Part shown: one piece after another, positions 7,309 to 12,792 of the stretch
Position numbering within the stretch: the stretch's first letter is position 1
Layout of the letters: each line of letters begins with the position of its first letter
Assembly (NCBI GenBank): GCA_964352375.1
Contig: CAYGSA010000042.1
Location: forward strand, 1-14,074
Origin: UBA1672 sp964352375
GTDB lineage: Bacteria; Pseudomonadota; Alphaproteobacteria; Micavibrionales; Micavibrionaceae
DNA length: 14,074 nucleotides
Direction of reading: 5' to 3'
Made by a program: the position numbers and the translations under genes
Notes under the pieces: model-generated
Database searches by the model: none
What the model was told of the DNA's origin: nothing
What the model saw: only the letters and a program-made list of their open reading frames with translations

Positions 7309-8739
7309 TTCGTCCTCGAATACTGGACGTTCAGCTTGTTGAAATTCTTTAGGATCAAGCTTTCCCTTCCCTTCAAAAACAGAGCAGTTGCGCCCTGCAT
7401 TCTTTGCTTCGAAGAGACATTTATCAGCGCGCTCGAGAATTTCAGACACGCTGTGGCCGCCGTTGTTGATTGTGGCACCACCAACCGAGGTTGTAATACT
7501 GATTTCACCGCTCTCTGTGCTGCATGCAAAGGGTTCATCAGAGATTGCGCACCTTAAACGCTCTGCGATCATATAAGCGCGCTCTGGGGTGACGTCTGGC
7601 AAAATAACAACGAATTCTTCCCCGCCAAGACGTGATACGAGATCGAAGCTCCGTGTTCCGTATTTGAGGCGTTCAGAAAATATTTTTAGCACTTCATCGC
7701 CAACCTTGTGGCCATGCGTGTCATTTACCGCCTTGAAATGGTCAATGTCTAGGAACAATATTCCTAGCGCCTTGTGGCTTTGGACGTTGCTTTCGATGAG
7801 TTTTTCGAGATGAACCTCCAGATAGCGGCGATTATATAAACCGGTCAGGCTGTCTGTGAGGGCCATTGACAGGCTGATTTCATATGTCGAGCGCAGGCGA
7901 TCTTGAAATCTTTTTCGTCTGATTTGTGTACGCACACGAGCGAGCAACTCCGCTTTTTCTAGCGGCCTAAGAATGTAATCATGCGCGCCCATCTCAAGGC
8001 CGTGTGCAACACGAGGCATGTCCTCGTTTTCTGCAATCATGACAATTGGCAGATTACGTGTCGCTTCGTTAGAGCGAATATGAGAGCATAGCCTTAGGCC
8101 ATCTTCGTCTTTCAAATTCAAGCTGACCATTATGATATCAAAGCCCTGTGATGCGGTAAGCTCTATGCCTTTAATGCCGTTATCTACGGCCATAACGATG
8201 TTTAGATCTTTGGAAAGTGCCTCTATAATTTTGTTTTTATCGAATTCCCTGTCTTCGATCAGCAAGATACGCGAGCCCTCAACCGGCTCATTCATCAAAT
8301 TTACTTTTTCTGTCACAACGCCAAATTGATTCGCTGCATTTTCACGAATGCGCCATTCATCCAGCGCCATTTTCAGACGCGCCAAAGAGCGCACGCGTGC
8401 CATAAGCGCGACATCATTAATTGGCTTACTGAGAAAGTCATCTGCGCCCGCTTCGAGGCCGCGGACTTTATCCTGAATATCTGTTAGAGCCGTCACCATT
8501 ACAACAGGAATATGAGCCTTTTCAGGGTTGGCTTTTATGCGCTTGCATACCTCAAACCCATCCATTCCTGGCATCATAATATCAAGCAGGATAATATCGG
8601 GATTTTCACTCTCGACCTTTTCGAGAGCTTCGGCACCGCTAGTCGCGGTAATCACATCGTAATATTCACAAGAAAGCTTTGCCTCCAGTAGTTTTACATT
8701 CGGCAAAATATCATCAACAACAAGGACACGTGCAGACAT
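7306..8739 (-). CDS. pleD: Response regulator diguanylate cyclase PleD
   Basis: PleD makes c-di-GMP from two GTP when phosphorylated; in Caulobacter it drives the motile-to-sessile change at the cell pole. The 477-residue product has the diagnostic REC-REC-GGDEF layout. REC1 has the acidic pair D9/D10, phosphoacceptor D53 (LLDIMMPGMDG), T83 and K105. REC2 (about 155-280) is degenerate, with a serine at the acceptor position (IIMVSLNLKDEDG), as expected for the adaptor domain. The cyclase domain starts at MALTDSLTGLYNRRYL and has an intact GGEEF (372-376). The inhibitory I-site RxxD is R363-S-F-D366, at the standard five-residue spacing. The ATG overlaps the divK stop (TAATG), and GGGAGG (8747-8752) lies 7 nt upstream, so it is translationally coupled to divK. 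Confidence 0.96.
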   Translation of the reverse strand: MSARVLVVDDILPNVKLLEAKLSCEYYDVITATSGAEALEKVESENPDIILLDIMMPGMDGFEVCKRIKANPEKAHIPVVMVTALTDIQDKVRGLEAGADDFLSKPINDVALMARVRSLARLKMALDEWRIRENAANQFGVVTEKVNLMNEPVEGSRILLIEDREFDKNKIIEALSKDLNIVMAVDNGIKGIELTASQGFDIIMVSLNLKDEDGLRLCSHIRSNEATRNLPIVMIAENEDMPRVAHGLEMGAHDYILRPLEKAELLARVRTQIRRKRFQDRLRSTYEISLSMALTDSLTGLYNRRYLEVHLEKLIESNVQSHKALGILFLDIDHFKAVNDTHGHKVGDEVLKIFSERLKYGTRSFDLVSRLGGEEFVVILPDVTPERAYMIAERLRCAISDEPFACSTESGEISITTSVGGATINNGGHSVSEILERADKCLFEAKNAGRNCSVFEGKGKLDPKEFQQAERPVFEDE

Positions 8740-9152
8740 TATAAAGCCTCCCTTTCAGCGTGTTCTTTTATAGTTACTTCTTGATCGTCTCCAAGATGTT
8801 TTTTTACTGTCTCGATAAAACTTGAAACAGATATTGGTTTGGAGACATAGTCTTCGCAGCCACCCTCGCGGATTTTTTGTTCATCACCCTTCATTGCGAA
8901 TGCGGTCACGGCGATTACGGGGATGTGTTTCAAATCTTCATCGGCTTTAAGGCGTTTTGTGATATCCAGGCCAGAGATTTCAGGCAATTGAATATCCATG
9001 ATTATCAGATCAGGTTTATGCTCCATCGCCATGTCGAATGCCTTGTTGCCCTCACGCGTTTGAATAGTCCCTATTCCATGTGCCTCTAGCAGGTCATGGA
9101 ATAGTTTCATATTAAGTTCGTTATCCTCAACGATGAGAACTTTTTTAGTCAT
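8739..9152 (-). CDS. divK: Single-domain response regulator DivK
   Basis: DivK is a receiver-only protein that, when phosphorylated, modulates the DivJ/PleC kinases and the CckA-CtrA pathway in alphaproteobacteria. The 137-residue product is one REC domain with E9/D10, phosphoacceptor D53 (IIMDIQLPEISG), T83 and K105 (YVSKP), numbering identical to Caulobacter DivK. It has no output domain, only a short charged C-terminal tail. Start M at 9152 is chosen because MTKKVLIVEDNELNMK is the conserved N-terminus; the frame opens further upstream to 9203 but that extension resembles nothing. It overlaps pleD by 1 nt, the classic divK-pleD pairing, and lies 72 bp after eipB on the same strand. Confidence 0.95.
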   Translation of the reverse strand: MTKKVLIVEDNELNMKLFHDLLEAHGIGTIQTREGNKAFDMAMEHKPDLIIMDIQLPEISGLDITKRLKADEDLKHIPVIAVTAFAMKGDEQKIREGGCEDYVSKPISVSSFIETVKKHLGDDQEVTIKEHAEREAL

Positions 9153-9224
9153 TGAAATGTGCCCTAAAAATTTTAAATACTCCAATGCGCATGCTACGCT
9201 CAAGGTGTTGCCAAAAGGTTAATT

Positions 9225-10058
9225 CTACTCTTGTTTTTCACACTTATTCTCTAGCTGTTCCAATGCTATGAGCTTTTGCGTGACGGAAAAATCTGAATAC
9301 TCAATATTCATATCACTGATGACACCGTTTTCATGAAAAACGATAGACATTTCATAATCTGCCGGAGCCCCCTCATTTTCAAGCGGGAAGAAGGCTAAAC
9401 GCAAGTTCCAGCCTTTTGTGGACGTTAGGCTTTTGTCTATATTTGCGTTATGTTCCTTAGCTGGTGTGAACGTTGCTGGTTTACCTATGAAACTATTGAT
9501 CTCAACAGGGCCATCGGTGTCGCTGCCATCAAAAATGCTGACATTATAGAATTTATTCCCTGCTTTTATATTTTCCAGTACATTGAGCGTGTGCGCCATC
9601 GGGAACATTGTTTTTTTGGAGAATTTAAAATCCAAGCCCTTCGGGATTGTGAATGTTGCTTCTGTAGGCGTTGCGTTACCGCGGAGTTCTTCGAGTAGCA
9701 TATCGCCGCGCTTGCGTTGAGATGAGAAACTAAACTCTTTGCCATCAAAAGACTCATATGTTGAAAAATCACTTTTGATTCGTACAGACGGGAGTTCCGC
9801 GTATTCATATATCATGTCAAAGCGGTGGTTTGATATCCATGCATCGCATGACGGTTGCCATTCATATAGCATTTTACCGCTGATGTTTGATACTTTTGCG
9901 CCGCTCTTTTTACTGGATAGGCGTATATCATAGAGGGCTTTGTGAGGCTCAAAGCCTGCGGCCGTTGCTCGATCCAGTGATGCTTGCGCCGTTTGAGGGA
10001 AAATAACAAGTAGCGTGACAGCTAAAGCTAGATATTTAAATATCGTATTTTGTCCCAT
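9225..10058 (-). CDS. eipB: Cell envelope integrity protein EipB (DUF1849)
   Basis: EipB is a periplasmic beta-spiral protein of alphaproteobacteria, needed for envelope-stress resistance in Brucella. The 277-residue product has a Sec signal peptide (positive K8, core YLALAVTLLVIF, likely cleavage after AQA at residue 26). The mature N-terminus has the family HKALYDIRL motif, followed by GKMLYEWQPSCDAW. Its only two cysteines, C71 and C273, correspond to the disulfide reported for Brucella EipB (C69-C278). The rest is strand-rich, with KGLDFKFSKKTMFPMAHT and the FDGSDTDGP motif typical of DUF1849. It is the first gene of the leftward eipB-divK-pleD run, behind a probable sigma70 promoter with a palindrome in it. 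Linkage to divK/pleD is suggestive of co-expression, but the 72-bp gap may hold a separate promoter. Confidence 0.9.
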   Translation of the reverse strand: MGQNTIFKYLALAVTLLVIFPQTAQASLDRATAAGFEPHKALYDIRLSSKKSGAKVSNISGKMLYEWQPSCDAWISNHRFDMIYEYAELPSVRIKSDFSTYESFDGKEFSFSSQRKRGDMLLEELRGNATPTEATFTIPKGLDFKFSKKTMFPMAHTLNVLENIKAGNKFYNVSIFDGSDTDGPVEINSFIGKPATFTPAKEHNANIDKSLTSTKGWNLRLAFFPLENEGAPADYEMSIVFHENGVISDMNIEYSDFSVTQKLIALEQLENKCEKQE

Positions 10059-10087
10059 AGAAAAGCCTTACTTATTGAACTTTTTAC

Positions 10088-10115
10088 ATCATACCCCAAA
10101 GCTTTGCGCACGCAA
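10088..10115 (-). promoter_or_regulatory. Putative sigma70 promoter for eipB
   Basis: Read on the - strand, TTGCGT (10110-10115) and TATGAT (10088-10093) are 16 nt apart and about 30 nt upstream of the eipB ATG. The -10 is a 5 of 6 match and the -35 shares TTG. The palindrome at 10102-10117 covers the -35 and half the spacer. Confidence 0.45.
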
Positions 10116-10117
10116 AG
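10102..10117. promoter_or_regulatory. Perfect palindrome CTTTGCGCACGCAAAG in the eipB promoter region
   Basis: Seven-base arms CTTTGCG and CGCAAAG flank the dinucleotide CA. The placement over the eipB -35/spacer suggests a dimeric repressor operator. The CGCAAAG word is also the core of the repeat near 301-431, so it could instead be a remnant of that repeat. Confidence 0.45.
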
Positions 10118-10202
10118 GGCTATCCTATGGGCAAAAACTTCTTGTTTAGATAGGAAAATATAACCTGTTTTCTTTTTTCTGATTGCCACCCCCTCCATAA
10201 GA

Positions 10203-10220
10203 TACTGTTTTAAAACGGTA
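10203..10220. promoter_or_regulatory. 18-bp AT-centred palindrome upstream of the diguanylate cyclase gene
   Basis: TACTGTTTTAAAACGGTA is self-complementary at 8 of 9 base pairs (one T/G mismatch) with GTTTTAAAAC perfect at its centre. It lies 17 nt upstream of the sigma54-like element and 34 nt before its -24 GG dinucleotide region ends. Possible operator; no regulator can be named. Confidence 0.4.
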
Positions 10221-10236
10221 ATTTAAATGACATAAC

Positions 10237-10252
10237 TGGCACGCCTTTAGCA
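10237..10252 (+). promoter_or_regulatory. Putative sigma54 (-24/-12) promoter for the GGDEF gene
   Basis: TGGCACGCCTTTAGCA matches the sigma54 consensus TGGCACG-N4-TTGCA at every defined base except one (A for the second T of TTGC). The invariant GG (-24) and GC (-12) dinucleotides are at the correct 10-nt spacing. Transcription would begin near 10262, about 40 nt upstream of the start codon. A sigma70 alternative on the same stretch (ATGACA with CATACC) is much weaker. Confidence 0.55.
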
Positions 10253-10305
10253 TACCTCATGAGCAGTAAGACCATTATCAACCGCGTTAGGAAGGGATGA
10301 CACAT

Positions 10306-10977
10306 ATGACTAGCGATATCATTCATCATTATATTGACCAACAGGATGCCCAGAAAGGGCTTTTTGGGCTTTGGGGCCGTACGCCCGAGCCGTCTCAACT
10401 CACGGATATTCTCAGAAGTGCTTATGCTCGCCTTAAAAAGGCAGAGCGGGATCTGGAGGAGAAAAGCGTACGTATTGTAGAGCTTGAGCGCATTCTGACA
10501 GTTGACGAGTTGACTGGCCTGACCAATCGCCGTGGCTTTTATCAGGCGTTCGAGGCAGAGCTTGATCGTGTTAATCGCGGGCAGAATAAAGGCGGTTTAT
10601 TAATAATGATTGATCTTGATCGTTTCAAAGCCATAAATGACACATATGGCCATGCTGCTGGCGACAGAGCGCTTGAGGCCGTTGGCGAATTTTTGCAAAA
10701 TAATATCCGTCCTATGGACTGCGCAGCACGCCTTGGCGGAGATGAATTTATCTTGCTGTTGTCCAATACATGCATCGAAAAGGCGATGGCGCGGGCGAAG
10801 ACAATTGGCGAGCGTCTTAATTCTTTAAGTTTTGATTGGGAGGGAAAGCGGATTAAGCTGCATGGTAGTTTGGGACTGCAAGAGTTTCATGAGGGCGATA
10901 CCATTGAGCGTATTATTGCCGAGGCCGATCAGGGCATGTATGAGAATAAAGCAGAGCGCAAAGAAATGGCATCATGA
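10306..10977 (+). CDS. Soluble GGDEF diguanylate cyclase
   Basis: This 223-residue protein makes c-di-GMP from GTP. It has no membrane segment and no recognisable sensor domain. Residues 1-40 are a short region of unknown role. A coiled-coil signalling helix follows (about 40-68, LKKAERDLEEKSVRIVELER), then the GGDEF domain beginning at the canonical DELTGLTNRRGF. The active site is intact (GGDEF, 144-148), as are the metal/GTP motif MIDLDRFKAINDTYGH and the inhibitory I-site R135-P-M-D138. I prefer ATG 10306 to the in-frame ATG at 10297 because the AGGAAGGG Shine-Dalgarno (10289-10296) abuts the first ATG and is better spaced for the second; this is not certain. It is divergent from eipB-divK-pleD, so two cyclase genes lie within 3 kb. 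Confidence 0.92.
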   Translation: MTSDIIHHYIDQQDAQKGLFGLWGRTPEPSQLTDILRSAYARLKKAERDLEEKSVRIVELERILTVDELTGLTNRRGFYQAFEAELDRVNRGQNKGGLLIMIDLDRFKAINDTYGHAAGDRALEAVGEFLQNNIRPMDCAARLGGDEFILLLSNTCIEKAMARAKTIGERLNSLSFDWEGKRIKLHGSLGLQEFHEGDTIERIIAEADQGMYENKAERKEMAS

Positions 10978-11045
10978 TTTTCGTCTAAAAATTACCCCCA
11001 AGCCTGCCGCTCTACTCCCTAACTCACCCCAAATGGCAGGATCCC

Positions 11046-11080
11046 AACCCGAGCGTATTTGATGATGCGCTCGGGTTTTT
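11046..11080 (+). terminator. Strong intrinsic terminator after the GGDEF gene
   Basis: AACCCGAGCG (11046-11055) pairs perfectly over 10 bp with CGCTCGGGTT (11068-11077) around a 12-nt loop, ending in a run of five T. It lies about 70 nt after the stop at 10977. The T-run is also the first bases of the next promoter's -35. Confidence 0.88.
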
Positions 11081-11105
11081 GACAAAATCTTCATTTTTAT
11101 ATAAT
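11079..11105 (+). promoter_or_regulatory. Sigma70 promoter fused to the preceding terminator
   Basis: A perfect TTGACA (11079-11084) and perfect TATAAT (11100-11105) lie 15 nt apart in AT-rich DNA. An offset TAATTT gives the optimal 17-nt spacing. The start codon is 31 nt downstream. The TT of the -35 is the tail of the terminator at 11046-11080. Confidence 0.6.
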
Positions 11106-11135
11106 TTGTTTTTAGAAAAAAAACAGGGTTATAAA

Positions 11136-12047
11136 ATGTTAGATACAAAAGCTTTAAAGAGCAGCATAGATTTAGATGTGACGCCCGAGCTGCGCGATGT
11201 CTTAATGTTGGATAGAACGGCTTTACAACGTGCGACAGATCATGATCTTAGCCACGCGCAACGTAGTCTTTTAGAGCTTAATGCTTTTTTGCAATTGCCG
11301 CGCTCTATCGGGATTGATAAGCTTAAAGAATCTCTCAGTAATGTTGTTCGCTATATGCTGGAGCTTCAAGGTTTGGATACAGGGCAAGGCAATCAGATTT
11401 TATGTGATGACCAGCATGATTCTCTCAGTCTGAATGATAACAAGCCGAGTGCGAAGAAAAAGCGGAGACAAATGGAAGCTGAGGCTGATCTTCTTAAGCA
11501 GCTTGAAGAGCAAATGGCCAAATCCTTTGATCAAACCTATCTTCATGTTGAAAAGAAGCTAGATAATGTCGGCTCGAATATTGATATTCAGCTGGCGAAG
11601 GTTGATGCCGAGATTGATAATCTTATCAATGATGCGGCTCATGATCATGAGCAAAAGCTTGAATCCAAACGGGCACGCCGCAAGCGGCTCAAATCATTTA
11701 AAAAACGGGTCTTAAATTATCAGGCAGAGATTAGTCTGGCGGCTGAGGCCATGGATACGGCGGCGCTCATTGAGATCGAACAGAATCTCCATCAAGATCA
11801 TGAGGTGTTTAACACGACCGGTGCTTTCCCTCCAGAAAAGCCCATTGATAACATCTTTAACCTTTTTCCGCGTAACCCGATTTTGCGCGCCGATCCAGAT
11901 TTACAGTGGCATCCTCCGAAAAACCCCATTCTTGCGCATGATTTACTGCGCGTTGATTTGATGCTGCAGAATTTGATTCAAGATATTGAGGGCGCTCTGG
12001 GCGGTAAGGGCAAAGGCGCGAACAACCAGCCAGAGATGGATGTTTAA
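11136..12047 (+). CDS. Cytoplasmic coiled-coil protein of unknown function
   Basis: I do not recognise this 303-residue protein. It has no signal peptide or membrane segment and one cysteine. Residues 1-80 look like helical bundles (LRDVLMLDRTALQRATDHDL, LLELNAFLQLPRSIGIDKL). About 108-205 is a highly charged, Lys/Glu-rich stretch with heptad-like spacing (EADLLKQLEEQMAKSFDQ) and a very basic KRARRKRLKSFKKR segment near 180. The C-terminal 80 residues contain two related phrases, FPRNPILRADPDL and PPKNPILAHDLLR, suggesting a small internal repeat. ATG 11136 is preferred to the frame opening at 11079 because AGGG (11125-11128) precedes it by 7 nt and the upstream codons overlap the promoter. 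It has its own promoter and converges on the next gene with a 3-bp gap. A scaffold or nucleic-acid-binding role is possible but unsupported. Confidence 0.8.
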   Translation: MLDTKALKSSIDLDVTPELRDVLMLDRTALQRATDHDLSHAQRSLLELNAFLQLPRSIGIDKLKESLSNVVRYMLELQGLDTGQGNQILCDDQHDSLSLNDNKPSAKKKRRQMEAEADLLKQLEEQMAKSFDQTYLHVEKKLDNVGSNIDIQLAKVDAEIDNLINDAAHDHEQKLESKRARRKRLKSFKKRVLNYQAEISLAAEAMDTAALIEIEQNLHQDHEVFNTTGAFPPEKPIDNIFNLFPRNPILRADPDLQWHPPKNPILAHDLLRVDLMLQNLIQDIEGALGGKGKGANNQPEMDV

Positions 12048-12050
12048 CCT

Positions 12051-12728
12051 TTAAGCCATTGGAACAGCAGGCGCGCATTCTTTTTGCACTGCATCTTTAG
12101 GCATGTCATCTACGTCAGCGTTTAAGCCATCGCCACGATACTCGACCTTCGGAATGTCTGCATCATCCACGCCATGGAATGCTTCGTAATAAGCTTGCCT
12201 TACAACTTCGGCTAACTCTTCTTCAGACATACCAGCTGTTGCAGCATTATCGGCAATGTAGATTCTTGTTATGTCTACTGGTGACCATTTTTCACCATCC
12301 CTTGCAAAATCTTGCATGTCTGGGTTTGCCATCGTATTCCCAACACCAGAGAAACTCTCATTTTTGCCTCTATAATATGCATCTTCAGGTGACTGATCAT
12401 TCACAATAAGTAAAGATCCTCTCCCTCCAAATAAGTCACTTCCGGCTGCATCTAGGCCTTTTTCAGCCAGAGCACATCTTACAGCGTCGTGAAAGGCAAG
12501 AATTTCAGGGCTAATGTTATCAGATTCACCATCATATACGCCTCCAACACTTTCAATGATTTCTTTTGGAATAGCTAGATCCAGTGTTATTCTTCCGCCA
12601 TCACCACCGTGCCCATGTGTATTTAGTGTTGAAACATAATACCCAGATACATCAGACAAACTTATACCCTTGTCTATGTTCGCTTGAACTGGAGTGTAGT
12701 CTGTTGGATTCAATGTGTCTTCTGCCAT
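12051..12728 (-). CDS. Hypothetical Gly/Asp-rich protein
   Basis: This 225-residue product belongs to no family I can name. It is acidic, soluble-looking, and has no signal peptide or membrane segment. A glycine-rich HGHGGDGGRITLDL stretch lies near residue 40. A middle section includes DLFGGRGSLLIVNDQSPEDAYY, and a helical section reads MSEEELAEVVRQAYYEAFHG. The protein ends in a Pro/Ala-rich tail. ATG 12728 is chosen because AGGTGG (12734-12739) lies 5 nt upstream; the in-frame ATG at 12752 has no such site. The coding DNA is AT-richer than its neighbours (20 G/C of 60 at 12361-12420 against 29 of 60 in aspS at 13021-13080), which may mean later acquisition. It follows aspS by 64 bp on the same strand. 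Confidence 0.75.
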   Translation of the reverse strand: MAEDTLNPTDYTPVQANIDKGISLSDVSGYYVSTLNTHGHGGDGGRITLDLAIPKEIIESVGGVYDGESDNISPEILAFHDAVRCALAEKGLDAAGSDLFGGRGSLLIVNDQSPEDAYYRGKNESFSGVGNTMANPDMQDFARDGEKWSPVDITRIYIADNAATAGMSEEELAEVVRQAYYEAFHGVDDADIPKVEYRGDGLNADVDDMPKDAVQKECAPAVPMA

Positions 12729-12733
12729 ATTTA

Positions 12734-12739
12734 CCACCT
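12734..12739 (-). promoter_or_regulatory. Shine-Dalgarno site fixing the start of the 12051-12728 gene
   Basis: AGGTGG on the - strand lies 5 nt upstream of the ATG at 12728 and inside the reading frame of the longer alternative from 12752. It supports the shorter protein. Confidence 0.6.
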
Positions 12740-12792
12740 GTATTTTCTTCATTTTCTTATAGAATATATAAAATTATGAAAAAATACAAAAT

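Noticed and set aside
9153..9224. Possible CtrA sites (TTAA-N7-TTAA) ahead of divK.
   Set aside because: TTAA/TTAG half-sites occur but not at the required 7-nt spacing.
11003..11040. CCTGCC...GGCAGG inverted repeat between the GGDEF gene and its terminator.
   Set aside because: The stem is only 6 bp around a 26-nt loop, likely chance next to the much stronger terminator at 11046-11080.
12729..12792. A promoter for the 12051-12728 gene in the AT-rich gap after aspS.
   Set aside because: Several -10-like AT words (such as TATAAG) exist, but no convincing -35 at good spacing could be chosen.
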